A stretch of DNA of 64,000 nucleotides from Macropodus opercularis (Eukaryota; Chordata; Actinopteri; Anabantiformes; Osphronemidae): positions 8,550,501 through 8,614,500 of the forward strand of contig CM061091.1 in NCBI GenBank assembly GCA_030770545.1, given 5' to 3'. A program made the translations under genes and the position numbers. Under the pieces are notes generated by a model. It saw only the letters and a list, made by a program, of their open reading frames with translations. It ran no database searches and was not told the DNA's origin. Of the stretch, positions 46,130-58,246 are shown one piece after another (the stretch's first letter is position 1; each line of letters starts with the position of its first letter).

Positions 46130-46900
46130 TTATTCTGAGTTTAATTAGACAAACTAAATCAATTCAACCTAACTATGAAAGGAGGGCATGCCAGACAACA
46201 AGGAAGGGAAAAGGAAGGTAGATTCTGTTTTAATTGTACGAAAGCATTAAATATGCACCTGTTCGCCGGCAAATTGCCTCACTCATGGAAATCCACAGGG
46301 AGATGCAGCCCCTATTCAAAATAGCATCAAGTTGTTAAGATAGCTATTTATGTGCTTGGGTACATGGAAAAGGAAAACAGCGGAGGGAGGAGGAAATCCA
46401 AATTATGTTCCTTGTTGTTCACAGTCCCCCTTGTTAGGGATTCTAAACAATGCCTGAGAAACTTTTTAGGTTTAGTGCTTTGTGTCTCTGTTGGCTTGTC
46501 TTTGCCAGCCAAACCCTGTCTTAACCCCCTTTGGTGTGCGGCAAACAGACTCAACTTCCCCGCAATCATTTCCTTTATATTTCCATCCTCTCTCTTCTCA
46601 GTCTTTCTTCCTTCCCTGTCTCTCCTCTCTTCTCTTGAATCCCAAAGCTGTTGCTTTATTTGCATCTGGTCCAAAAATAAAAATAAAAAGGGCCCGGTTT
46701 CTCATCAGGAAGTGTTGAATGACAGGCCACTGACAGAAGACTGAAGATAAATCATAGATTCATCAGAAATGTAATTGAGATTGGGTCCAGAGGTCATGAA
46801 GTTAACATAGCAGGGAAGCGCTGGCCTCGTAACAATGATTGATAGCGTGACAGTAGCCACTCGACACTGCTCACACGTGTGCATGGTTTTTGTGTGTGTG
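46130..46900. promoter_or_regulatory. Repeat-free block, candidate regulatory DNA
   Basis: Two sub-blocks stand out. At 46135-46335 are GAGTTTAATTAGAC, CAATTCAACC, GTTTTAATTGTACG and GTTCGCCGGCAAATTGCC. At 46740-46860 are GAAATGTAATTGAG and CAATGATTGATAGCGTGAC. A pyrimidine-rich stretch lies between them (46565-46635). The GATTGATAG core resembles PBX/HOX-type sites. Frames at 46352-46744 are not coding-like. Confidence 0.35.
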
Positions 46901-47811
46901 CATATGTGTGCGTGCAGCTGCATGACCACTTGTTCCTCAGTTAAATACTCCATACTCTGTGTACTACGAAAATGCATAAAGTAGTGTTTTTATAAATAAT
47001 CTAATGTATCTCAGTTATTTGCACTATGACTCACAACAGTCCAAAATATGTATTAATAATTAAAATAATTCATAACTTACTAATTAATACTCTAAGCCAA
47101 TGTACCACCAAATATAAGATTTATTTTTAATAGTGTATTAGATTCCAAATGCTCACTTCTGTCAAACACCACAAATTAATGCATTTGCCTAAAATAATAC
47201 TGCTTACAAGTTGAAGAATCTTCTTTTTTTCTAAAGTTCAAGTTCTAGGCTCTGACATGCATGTAAAGAGCAGAAAAATTACAAAAATATTAATCTGGAT
47301 GGTTCTGACAAGCTAAATGATAAATCAAGTCAACGTAAAGATAAAGTGAAAGAGAAAAATTCTAAAATATTAACACTCCAGATAGGTACAGTACTCAGTA
47401 ATACAAAGGTGTAAAGTGTAGTTTTGATGAAGTTAAAGTTAAGTGATGGTCAGCTGTTGTATTTTTCATCTTTTGGTTTCAAACAGTACACTTGTCATCA
47501 AATATCAAAAACTTTGAGGCAAAACTATACAAGTTTGTTCTTTTAGTATAGGCAGATTGGCTCCTGCAGAGCATGTGGGACAGGGAACATGAAGCGGTGT
47601 CTCTCTCATTATACACGTCATCGACACACCCACTGGCTTGCTGTTCCCTTTACACACGGGCTCAAGAAGAAGTTGCCGAGTTGGATGGATAAAGTCGATC
47701 CAGCTGCTTCAAACATTTGTCTTCTCCCAAACAGTTTCTCCATGTCATGTCTAAATAAACTCAGTGTTGTAGTTTTTGTCCCCAAAAAAAGCCCATAGTC
47801 CAAAAATATGA
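46901..47811. other. Unique AT-rich sequence, no gene
   Basis: Nothing recognisable. A short GT/TG stretch lies near 46890-46915. Confidence 0.4.
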
Positions 47812-47974
47812 GATTCTAATTTGTCTGTGAGTCATAGAGTGAAGTGGGTTGTTTGCCTGTGTTTGTGGCCCTGTGATGGACTGGCAATCAGTCCCCGCTT
47901 CTCGTCTGAATGACAGCTGGGATAGCTTCCAGCATATCCACGACCCTTACGAGGATAAATCAGTTGAAGATGAG
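47812..47974 (+). mobile_element. 3' part of the tRNA-derived SINE
   Basis: Only the distal half of the family is present: CTAATTTGTCTGTGAGTC, GGCCCTGTGATGGACTGGC, CAGCTGGGATAGCTTCCAGC, CACGACCCTTACGAGGATAA. The tRNA-like head with the polymerase III boxes is missing (5' truncation). It is moderately diverged, with no tetranucleotide tail left. Confidence 0.75.
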
Positions 47975-50264
47975 TGGGTGTTGTAGTCCCATTTGAAGAA
48001 TTAAACCATATTACTTTTAACTTTTACAGTAGATGTTTTTTTTTTCTGAAACTTGCTGTGCAAACCACTGTGTAAACAATTTACAGAGTACCTTTCTTTC
48101 TTTTTCTTCTCTTTCCTTTGTTTTCAAACTCGATCACACAGTGTGCACTTTTAAAACGGGACGCATGGGTATTTGAAGAATTTGCCACACCAAAATCATC
48201 AGAAGCTGTGTCTGTCCATTCGTTTAAATGATCACAAGTTCTGCATTTCTTCTGGGAAAAGCTCCTTTGAGACTGTGCTGATTAAGGGACATAACAGATA
48301 TCTCAGTCTGAATCGTATACTTTTCTTTTTTTTTATAATTCAGCAAACAGCTCTTTTTGAGCTCTCGTTAAAGCATGCTGCAAAATAATGATCATCAGCT
48401 GGAAGTTGCCTCATTGTAACATATGACCGTACCGCCGTCTCTGTGCATCGCGAACAAAGCGTATCTAAGCGTTTCTATTACACTACAAAGGTAGCGCGTT
48501 ATCACGACTCGCCTGTTTGTACTCGGTTGATAAAACAGGATAAAGAAGACAGAGGCTGGGTTTTTTTTTATTCAGCTCAATGCAGATAAGGACAAATACA
48601 AATACAAATACACTAGCTAAGCAAACAAACAGCGGATGCAGAGAGCTTATTGTTGATCTGTGATGGAAACAAGTAGCTGCTAAAGTGGCAAGGCCTGCCG
48701 GTGGTTTGAGCCCACTGACAGTCCCCCACAGCTGATCCACGTGCAGCAGGTACTGAGCGTCTAGTCATGCTCCCTCACCTTCCAGCCCTTTAGAGCAGAA
48801 CCCTTTTCTTTACTTTTCAAAAACTGGACGAGCACAAAGCTAGAAGAGAGCAGGGAGAAGACAGAGACAGAGGGGTAAAAAGACGGAAATAAAGAGAGAG
48901 GCTAGGCCACCATGAAAAGACAGCCAGCGAACAAAACCACTCCACCTTGCATGAGACGAGCTCCGATTGGCAGTGCTTCATCCAGCCTCAATTATACAGA
49001 CTAATTAGAGTTTCACAATTTTCTTGTTTGAAGTATAAAGAAACGACAATGGAGGTCATGTGAAAAGCTCTAATGCAGACCGTGATGGCGTAAAAAATCC
49101 AAGACCTTAATCCAACAGTACCATGTGTCCCCTACGATAACATAGAAGACACAGAAGAGCAAAGAACAGAAGACGATATAGTGGCAAAAAAAAAAAAACA
49201 CCCTAACTCCTCTCCCGCCTCCATCCGTGCTTTTCTCTCTCTCTTTTTTTTTTATTTCTAGTCGTTTTTTTAATTTTATGCCATCTGGCCCTCTCATCTT
49301 CTAGCATAAAAAAGAGAAAACTAATTCATGTTCAGAGTCATCCACATGATGAATAGTGCAGGTCCAGGTGCTACTGGTGTAAAAAAGGAAAGAAGGAGAG
49401 AGAAACTGAGGAATAGTGAGAGAGAGAGAGACACCCACTTTAGATGGATAGAAAGTGAGAGACAGGGAGAAAAAAAGGAAAAGCTGCATATGTATACTAA
49501 TTATGTATGTAAGCCATTATAAAAACAGTGTCATGTATTTTTTTATTATTTCCCAGATACTCATTGAGAAAATTACTGCTCTGTATAATCAGTCATACTG
49601 ACTGTGAGGAGATCTATATTTAATAGGCAGGAAAAAAAAAACGTTCATATACAAATCATGAGAAATCTATTTATTAAAGGTACGTAAAAAGCAAAAACGG
49701 CTTAAATATATTTTATATTGTATGCAGTGCTAAACACTGAGACCAATAAATCAGATGGGACTATTATTACAGGTGGCCACATCAAGGTCACATGTTGCTT
49801 TTAAAATAAGCCAAACGTACTTTTTTCACGTCACCTGTTGTGTCTGGATGCGTGCTTCAAGTTTGCTGATGTGCCTGCTGATTGCGAGAGTTGAAGAGTT
49901 GAACTTTACCTTATCAGTTAACACAATCTTTGTCCTCATGATCTGAGTCCTTACTGTGCAACAATGTCTAATGGGAGAAGTCAACATAACACAGCTAGAC
50001 AACTACTTCTACACAGGAAGTCTGCCAGGAAGCAGTTGTGGTGGATGGAGACAGTTTTGAGTTTGATTCCAATATAAGACAGTTTTCCCGTTTTGTCAAA
50101 TGACATGAAGTTACTTGTGAAGTTAGGAATATGTATTCATACAGATCGAGTGATTATGCTTTTTTGATATAGTCTTTTGGCAGGTTCTCTATTCTTTGCA
50201 GAGGCCTTCTAAAGCTTTGTCAAAGTGACGTTTCATTCAGTCACTCAGTTTTTTCCTTTTTTTT
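47975..50264. other. Unique sequence, no gene
   Basis: No gene is recognised. The stretch 48385-48520 retains unusual CpG for this AT-rich region (GACCGTACCGCCGTC, GCATCGCGAACAAAGCG, GGTAGCGCGTTATCACGAC), which makes it a possible regulatory patch. Three ACAAAT-type units occur near 48594-48612. A GA-rich stretch lies at 49383-49475. Confidence 0.4.
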
Positions 50265-50332
50265 TATCCCAGCTGGCTATGGGCGAGAGGCAGGGCACAC
50301 CCTGGACAGATCGCCAGTCTGTCGCAGGGCCA
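50265..50332 (-). mobile_element. Internal fragment of the tRNA-derived SINE
   Basis: A 68-bp piece (ATCCCAGCTGGCTATGGGCG, AGAGGCAGGGCACACCCTGG, GATCGCCAGTC, GTCGCAGGGCC) is close to the middle-to-3' body of the copy at 18915-19303, in the same minus orientation. It is well preserved for such a short fragment, which suggests recent truncation or local rearrangement. Confidence 0.8.
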
Positions 50333-51589
50333 GGTTTTACATTCAAACATGCTAAAATGTGCAATCTGCATTGTGTATGTGTATGTATATATGTTTGTTT
50401 ACAAATTTCTGCTGTTTAAATGCCTTTAACAACTGATTTGCTGGACCAGTATGGGTTGGACATAACAGCTACACAGACAGCTGAATTCAAGGCGCCATGA
50501 GAATCAGTGTCACCTAATCTCAGAAATGAGATTGAGAAGCTGAGAAGTACAGTACTTGCTCTGATGCTCTGGCTACATTGCCATGTTTATTAATCTCCCA
50601 AATATTTTCCAGAAATGAACTGAGATGACAAAAGAGAACTGGAAGCACCTGCAGTGAGTAAAGTCACCAGAGACAAATGAAACAAACAGAGAACAAGACA
50701 TGGGGAAAAGCAAAATCTATTTTTTTAATTCTTTCTTCTTTCCTAAGTTCTTAATTTATCCATAAATATTGATACTCTGCTCTTTCAATTCACTATACTA
50801 TCATCATTTGCTCACATAGTAAGCCAGCTATGGCTACAGTCAGGAAAAATGACATGATAAAAACCTATATAAGGAAAGGTAAAAGTTGTAAATGTGTAAA
50901 GAAGATGATGGAAAGCTCGGTATTTAGGATCACCATTCTTCAGTTGCAGTGGCAACACTGACAGGTGATGAAAGCAATGATTAAAGGTTTATCAGTGTGA
51001 GGATGAGTGTATGAAAATTCCATGACATCACCAGCGAATTGCAGCTCAGCTACAGTTAGATCCTTACAGGCAAGTTATTTAGGCAAGAATGGAATCTTAA
51101 CATTTTCACTATATGAAAAATCCAATATGATTTATAATTCAACCCCACAGTGCCTGCTGACACCACACTGTGTGCCATTATCCTACAACAATAACTGGCT
51201 CTGTACCACCTGAACATTCTGGTCAATAAAACCACAGTGAGACTGCAATGGAGATGCCAGGACTGGCTGTGGCTGTAATGAACTCTTAAGACCAGAAAGT
51301 ACCGCCAGTGAACTGGATGTATGTGTGTGTATAGATGTGTTAGGGTGTGCGTGTGCATGTGTGACAATATAATAACACGAGTGTCTGTATGTGCTGTATG
51401 TAAGCACATGTACATCTGTAGCACAGACACACATTTAGGGTTGTGCGTGCCTGGGTGTGTGTGTGTGTGTGTGTGATCGAGCCCAGTAGCTCATCAGTGT
51501 CAGGGCTGAAAAGGTTGTGGGATGAATGAGAGCAGAGAATCAAAGAGAGATTACACGTCTGACCATGTATCATCCTCGATATATTGAAC
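50333..51589. other. Unique sequence with (GT)n, no gene
   Basis: No gene is seen. Imperfect GT-rich sequence spans about 51318-51365, with a purer (GT)n at about 51455-51474. Confidence 0.45.
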
Positions 51590-51970
51590 GCAGCCTTTGT
51601 GGAGATGGGGACCGCTTATAAAAAGTGGCATTGTGCGGTGGCTGAAAGAGCATGTGGGCTCAACTCCATGACTAATCTGTCCCCCTGCATTATTTTATTC
51701 AATCTTCCCCCGACTTTATGTCTTCGACATTTTTGCTACACTCAGTATCTTTGACTTGAATGGACAATTTTAAAGGCACTTGCTCGGGCCCATGCGCGGC
51801 GAACAAAAAAAAAAGGATCCCTTTGTTTCAGTGCATAATTTATGACTAAAAATGGTCCTTGGACTAATTCTAGCAGGCAGGGCAAAGTCTTGAGCACATT
51901 CTTTTTAGACTCAATATTGAAAAGAGTGTTGAATTTCTAAAAAGAAACATTTGATAATGCATAAAAGGAT
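51590..51970. promoter_or_regulatory. Repeat-free block, candidate regulatory DNA
   Basis: The block is free of transposon traces. It holds GCTTATAAAAAGTGG (TATA-like), GACTAATCTG, GTGCATAATTTATGAC, TGGACTAATTC and GCCCATGCGCGGCG. The TATA-like motif alone does not establish a promoter. No open frame is convincing. It resembles conserved non-coding DNA in composition. Confidence 0.35.
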
Positions 51971-52699
51971 TCCCTTTCTCTTTCTTGCCTCTATAACCTA
52001 CTTCACCCTACGAACTCACTTATGCGCGCACACACACACAAAAGGCACTCACTCACTCACTGGGACGTGCACATGTACACAGTTTCACTCGTGCTGTTCT
52101 CTCTCCCACTCGCTCTTCCTCTCTTTGTAAACTGTATGAACTGGAAAAAGGATGTCACATACTCGCTTTGAATGACAAAAACCCACCAGTGTCTCAACAA
52201 AGAACTGGATTCTACCAGAAGAGAAGACTTAATTGCGTTGAGCGCTTGGAAAAACAGCTTGATTTTCTAATTTTTGCTTTCGGTTTGTTAAATTCTTTTT
52301 GCTGTCAGCTTGGCACATCTCAGCGACACTGTCGTTGATCCACCCCCATTGTGAGGACTCATGGGAAATGGTGTTTTGTGAAGGCCGGTAAAAATGTACA
52401 TATTGGACATGCAATGACATCATTATAGTTTTAATATCGAATGTACAAATCTATTGTGTTGCTTACTTTTCTAGCATTAAATTAAGAAATACAAACAAAC
52501 TGTATTTTTAGCAAAATAAAAAAAGAAATAATGTATATCTATGCAAAACATCCCTCAAATGGGATGGCCCTTGAGTACTGCATGTGGGAAAGAACAACCA
52601 GACATAATCCCGAATGCATACAGGATGTGAAAGAGACTTTACAGAATGCCACAGGTCAGAGGAACCACTGTCCTTGCACTGGAGCACCGCTCTGATAAC
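51971..52699. other. Unique sequence, no gene
   Basis: Nothing recognisable. Short CA and CACT repeats occur at about 52026-52060. Confidence 0.4.
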
Positions 52700-53093
52700 A
52701 TGTCTTCGATGTAGATGTCACAGGATAATGTCAGGGCAGCTGTTTGGGATCTCAATGGGTGATGTGGCCAGACAACAATCCTGAGCACTGTAGTAAATCT
52801 GCTAGAGTATTGTCTTACGCTAGTCCTTTGAAGTGACCCGGTCAGAATCCAGACTTTAACCCAATAAAGATGCTGTGGAACGACTTCAAGAGGAGCCGTT
52901 CACAGCCGACTTCCATCGAACACGTCTGAGCTACGTCGGTGTGGAAGAAATGACCTTAATCCACAGCTGCAGGTGCTGTAATGCGTGTTTGAGGTTATCA
53001 CTGGCAAAAAAAAGGGTCTGGCCTGTCATTAAATCCAAGGACTAATTTCCCTTTGTATGTTTAATGTGTGTGTAAACTTATGGCTTAGATGAA
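52700..53093 (+). pseudogene. Tc1-like transposase relic with possible 3' end
   Basis: CACAGGATAATGTCAGGGCA (from 52719) matches the LQDNVRA segment also seen at 43890. Further on, 52843-52890 reads QNPDFNPIKMLWNDFKR, the PDxNPIExxW region around a Tc1 catalytic residue. Stops and indels break the frame. The segment ends near GTGTAAACTTATGGCTTAG, which resembles the TATGTAAACTTCTGAC terminal repeat of Sleeping Beauty-like fish elements. The 5' end was not found. It is inactive. Confidence 0.7.
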
Positions 53094-53870
53094 GACCAGA
53101 TTATATTTTATGACCAATTAATGCAGCAAACCAGGCAGTTCAGGCTTCACATTCTTCTTCTTTCCTTCTAAGTTACTGTATTTCACATGCAGAAATCAGT
53201 TTCTAAGCACATGGACGGAAAACTTCACACCACCACTACTATCACACTGTCATCCTAGTCACTTTTTCTCCTTCTCTTTTTTGTCATCTTTTATACACAT
53301 GCAAGACAGATGGATATAAAAGCGTATACACACACACACATACACACACACACACACTGCACGCAAAACACTCCTCTTTACCTTCAAAAAGCCAGGGGAA
53401 GGCAGTCGGCATGAATAAATAGTGTCTAAGTGCTTATATTTCTATTCCTGCTTATCCAACTGCTAACAAGACCCAGTTCACAGTCAATGAGCTACTTTGG
53501 CATTCATGAGGATCACTGACAGTCACTTTGCATTCAACGCCAATCACAAACAGTAGCAGAAAAAGAGCACACGCACACTAACATACACATAAAGAAATCT
53601 GATTACAAGAGGCATTCTGCACGGCTTCAGCATTCCCCAGTGTTTTACCAAAATAAAACGCCTGCACCCATCCAGGCGGTTTGAAGCACACGCATACGTG
53701 GGTATAGCAACAAGCGGCAAAACACGATTACCCTCCACGCATTTAGAGGTCGCTGGCATTAGGAGATTAGGTAAAGTAAGCAATCATCATTTGGATATTT
53801 GATGATGAAACTCTCCTGTTAAATTGATTATAGTGCTGCACGGGGTGACAGCCACACCTGGCGACATATG

Positions 53871-53872
<2 letters not shown>
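53094..53872. other. Unique sequence with (CA)n, no gene
   Basis: (CA)n runs from about 53328 to 53357. The stretch 53500-53800 is otherwise repeat-free, with some CpG (GAGGTCGCTGGCATTAGGAG), and may be regulatory. Confidence 0.4.
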
Positions 53873-53924
<52 letters not shown>

Positions 53925-53937
53925 GTGTATGCGTGAT
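53873..53937 (+). repeat. Longest pure (GT)n microsatellite
   Basis: Forty-seven uninterrupted bases of GT repeat at 53873-53919, continuing with one C interruption to about 53928. It is the longest pure dinucleotide run in the window and so likely the most length-variable. Confidence 0.95.
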
Positions 53938-55439
53938 GGTTAAGATGAGGGCGAGAGGCAAGGGAACGCATGATGTCATCCTCACAACTAGAGCAACAAA
54001 CATCCAAGGGAGTGTGTGTGTCGCTGCATCATAATGGGTCACACCTGTCCACTGCTCTGCTCCCCTGTCCGTCACCATTGCGTGAGGTTATTCAACAGCA
54101 GGTTACAATAAACTAAACCAACTATGTGACTTGCGTTGAACGGACACACACCAGAACACATAGTATATCTTGCAAAATTGTGTTTCTGTACAAATAAACT
54201 GCAATCACAAATATGTTTTCTTGAAACATATTGAGGTTGTATTGACGTGAAAACGAGTGTCAGCAGCAGCATCCCAGGTACAAAGGAGATGAATTAGGAT
54301 CTTTCTAGCTTTCGACCTGTGTTTTTGGTTCAGGTCTATTTTTCTGGATCTATGCACGTAAACCCAGCAACTGAGTACAGTACTTACCTCTTAACTCTTC
54401 TGATGTCAGTAGACACCACAACTATGCAACTCTACGCAGGTTTGGTCCTGCAGAGACAATGTCTAGGTCGCCTATTTTTACACACAGTTGCTGTACTGAC
54501 ACATCCGATCCAACGTCCTGCAGGCTCGTAATCTCGTAAATAAAACATCCAGTCGTTAGCAGCGTTACAGTAGCTTGCCTCACAGCAACGAGGGGGTTGG
54601 GTCGACTTCTGGAGTGAGCTACAGTAGGTGGCTCTATGTGTGGAGTTTGCTCAGCATTGAGGATAATGTATATTGTTTTTGTAGATGTCTGATACATAGT
54701 GTTCATGTTCGTGTTTTTGATCAACCATAAGAAAACAACAAGTCCTGATGTCTTTTGTAACATGTCTTGGGAACTTAACTAAAGAAAGATTTGTGTTAAA
54801 TTGAAAATTAAATTGAGTTGTAGAACCTGTGTTTTTAGTGTTCTTTTTGTAATGTTTCTATCTGCTCTAATAAAGCACATTTAAACTGGAGTCTAAGGGG
54901 AACTGTGTGTGTTGACTTTTTGATTTTCGTGTAAAATAATAGAGCAAGTGTTAATAAGCTAAAACATAAACTCACTTGCAATATTGTTGCTAAGATATAA
55001 AGATGTAAGAGGGGAAGGGTACTGAAACATTGTCATGCACACATACAGTACATAACGCTGCACGCACACACACACAAACACACACACACATACAGTACAC
55101 ACGCTCTCACCAAATTCAGTGCTCCTATATTCGTCAGCAGCTTGAGATCTCAGCTAAAGCCCAGGAGGAGGCAGAAGAAAACATGCTGGAAATACCCTGA
55201 GTTTAAAGTGATAAAGTGAAGACTAAAACACAGATTTATTCAGCAGAAGCCAAAGACCAAGGGAGAGTTTTAACACATTTACACCAGAGAGCCCTCCGAG
55301 GAGAGACACGCCAGTGGGTGGTTATGTGAGAGCTTATTTGAGCATGTAGTGTGCGTCCGCCTGTGTATATGCTTGTGCGAGTGCTGTGCGTGCGTGCGCA
55401 TACTCCCATCGGTGCGTTCATTTCTCTTATCCGTACACC
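53938..55439. other. Unique sequence with CA repeats, no gene
   Basis: No gene is recognised. (CA)n lies at about 55063-55090. The motif TACAGTAC occurs at 54377, 55045 and 55095. Confidence 0.4.
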
Positions 55440-55730
55440 CACCTTTTTTCTTGGTTTCAAGACAATCTCCCAGGATGCCTATTCTACATTAAACAGTGCT
55501 TTGAAGACAATTGAGCTGAGACCCAGGCTGATCAAGGCTCCCTTATCCCTCCCTGCACATCTATTATCAAAGCCTTCGTACCATTACCGTCATTATAAAC
55601 TATGTATTATTATTATTATTTTGAAAATGCAGCACTGAGAGCGAGCGAGAGATGGGGGCCCCCGTAAACAAATCTATTATTGGTGATGAATTGCATAATA
55701 ACGCAGGCATAATGCCGTTCTCTCACAAAA
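55440..55730. promoter_or_regulatory. Repeat-free block with forkhead-like site
   Basis: The palindrome GGGGGCCCCC (near 55655) is followed at once by GTAAACAAAT, a match to the forkhead core TAAACA, then TTGGTGATGAATTGCATAATA, which is shorter than a full element but has POU/homeodomain-like cores. Upstream, 55470-55590 is repeat-free. A short (TTA)n is at about 55605-55620. The palindrome plus AT-rich cores is the same arrangement as at 14879-14920. Confidence 0.35.
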
Positions 55731-56443
55731 CTGGTGAAGGTGCTGAACTGGAAAAAGTACCCCGTCCGTAAAATTTGAATAAACAATGGGTGAGAAACGG
55801 GGAGAGACAAAGATGGAGTGGTCATTAGATGGGTTGTTTTTACTTGAAAGCTGAAGACTGTAGTTTGCTGAGTGTATACTGGTCATGTGCTGTCACCTCT
55901 TACAGTACATCAGTGTAGATCTGAACAGAAGTATTATTAGATAAAGAGCACATGCAGCATTCTTTACTGTAATGTGAATGAGTACGAGTTAATCTGTGGG
56001 GCCCTTAGGGGAATCTATAGGACTGTCTATCGTCATTTTTATTTCACGTCAATTACCGGATTACTCACCGGCATCTTTAAAATTAAAGTGAAATATAATA
56101 TATTGTTGAAGATACTTTATATGAACAAACTAGCTTTGTTTAGCTTGTGACCTCTTATTGTATGTGCAGAACAAGCTATGTTTGGTTGTTGCTTTGAAAA
56201 TAAAAAGTCCTATTGACACGCCTCAGGTGACCCCATTTAAATAACAGTTAACAGGTCAAATTGTCCCGTATATCACAAAGAAAGACAATCAAGTCTAAAA
56301 ATCTGCGTTTTTATTCTGCTTCTAGATTAGTGAGTGAAGTGTTGCTTCCGCCACTGCTTGGGAGAGATGGTGTCATTTGGTCATTACAGTTGTCAAGCAG
56401 GAAACTTTGTTAAAAATTCCACCATCATCAGTGCAAACACGTA
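55731..56443. other. Unique AT-rich sequence, no gene
   Basis: Nothing recognisable. Confidence 0.4.
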
Positions 56444-56909
56444 CAGTACTGTGCAAAGGTTAAAAGAAGGCTATTAGAAATATAAATAATGATTGTTTAT
56501 TTTTGTCAGTTTTCAAAATGCAAAGTGAGCGAACTAGAGAAAAATCTAAATCAAATCAATATTTGGTGTCACTCTCTCTGTACTGTAAGTACTGTAAGTG
56601 ATGGCATGGTCCCCACAGAGCCCTGATCTTTACATCATGGAGTGTGTCTGGGATCACATGAAGAGACAGAAGGATGTGAGAAACCCTACATCCACAGAAG
56701 ATCTGTGGTTAGTTCTCCAAGATGTTTGAACAACGTACAGTAGAAGAACTGCTGCTGTTTTAAAGGCAAAGGGTGGTGACACCAAATATTGATTTGATTT
56801 AGATTTATTTTTTGTTCATTCACTGCATTTTGCTCATTTATGAAAATAAATGTTTAAAATTTTTGAAAGCCTTTTTTTCAAACCTGCCTAAAACTTTTGC
56901 CCAGTACTG
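56444..56909 (+). mobile_element. Second non-autonomous Tc1-like element
   Basis: It starts CAGTACTGTGCAAA after TA at 56442-56443 and ends with the inverted form (CCTGCCTAAAACTTTTGCCC, AGTACTG), followed by TG where TA is expected, so the right target copy is mutated. The plus strand encodes PQSPDLYIMECVWDHMKRQ and then a Tc1-like C-terminal helix region (TSTEDLWLVLQDV) up to TGA near 56729. The deletion structure and the CTGTAAGTACTGTAAGTG stretch near 56582-56600 are shared with the copy at 38205-38714. The left inverted repeat is eroded. The orientation is opposite to the other copy. Confidence 0.82.
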
Positions 56910-58210
56910 TGCTTGCTGTAATCAGATCTGCAGGGACAGTGTCTCTTTGGTCTTTCCCATTATAAAGGCTTCCCTTTCTTAAGGTGGTGCTTTTTCCTTC
57001 CAGTGCAAAGGTTTTAATAAATAAAACAGTTGTGTTCAACCACTTATCCAGTAGCAAGATCCAGGTACATGACACAGAAGAGGTGTAATAAAAAAAAGAA
57101 GTTATTTCAAAGAACAAAGATGGTTCATAATCTCACAGGAACAACTGTGGTCTTGAGTCTGTTCAGGTCCTCAGGAGGCCTTGCTATATTTATAAGTTGA
57201 ATACTTAGTGACTGGTCACTGTCTATCATGGCACCTTATCATAACATCCTGTTTCATACTGTAATGTCTTGCCATCAGTCATAGTCTGATTATGCGTTTA
57301 CAGTATCTTGCCAGCGTGACTTGACTTGACCTTGTTATTCATCCTTGTGTCTTATTACAACCTGTGTTTTTGATATCAGGTAAAGAGGTGATATTAGTAA
57401 TTCAGGATCGTACTGAATCCTGTCAGGTGTCACCGTATCATTGATGGTACACTGGTATCGTAGTGAGGCTGTGCCAGTATGTATGGCCCTGGGGAGTAAA
57501 CAAAATTCAGTGGAGCCTCAGCTTTGCCACTGCAGCGTCGATCCACACAGAGAATAAACTCTCATACTGCATATATTAGCTCTTTTTCTTTCTGTTACTT
57601 CCTTCTTGATAGTTGTCCTTCTTTCTGTCTGGTAGGCCAAAGAAGAACAAGATCATAAATGAATGCGTCCACGTTTCCCTGTACACGAACACAGGCACAC
57701 ACACACAGCGTTTACACACTAAACTGTTTAGCTATGCTAATTTGAATATATTTTTGGGTCAATTGTGCGCTCACCAGAGACAACTTCCACGCCTTCACTT
57801 TGGCGAAAAATTTAAATTTTAAACAATATTCCATTTAATTTATATGGGCCACCACGGAGGCAATCTGACAATGCCAAAAGCTCGATTTCTTTTTTTTTTT
57901 TTTCAGTGAAAAAAGAAAAGTTATTTCATTTATAGAAATTTCATCACCCTGGTTACTGCCCTACCCTCAACTGACTCCCAGTTTTTATCTATCCTAAAAC
58001 TATTTCACCTTAAGAAATAATCAATAAAAACAATTATGAGAGTGAAGCCTAGCACCAGTGCTCGCTCCTCTTCCTCCCCTCTTACCCATTTTAGGTTTTT
58101 CTTACTCTTTCCCTTCTCCACTTCTTTCACTCCCCACTCCCTGCTGTTATCCTCTTGTTTCTTTTCCAACCATCCTCTCTCCTTGGTGATTCACCGGGTA
58201 TAATATTTAA
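56910..58210. other. Unique sequence, no gene
   Basis: No gene is seen. The stretch 57760-57880 is repeat-free, with AATTTAAATTTTAAAC and CCATTTAATTTATATGG. A T run lies at about 57890-57903 and pyrimidine-rich sequence at 58065-58180. Confidence 0.4.
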
Positions 58211-58246
58211 TTATACTCTATAATTTATGCAGGTTATCAAACTCTG
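58211..58246 (+). repeat. 36-bp duplicated motif, copy 1
   Basis: It starts TTATACTCTATAATTTATGC and ends GGTTATCAAACTCTG. The last 28 bases are identical to 60555-60582, and the whole 36 bases differ from 60547-60582 at two positions. It lies in repeat-free, AT-rich sequence that looks regulatory (GGTATAATATTTAATTATAC just upstream, GAGCATCATTTTATG downstream). No similarity extends further on either side, and I recognise no transposon. Confidence 0.9.
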
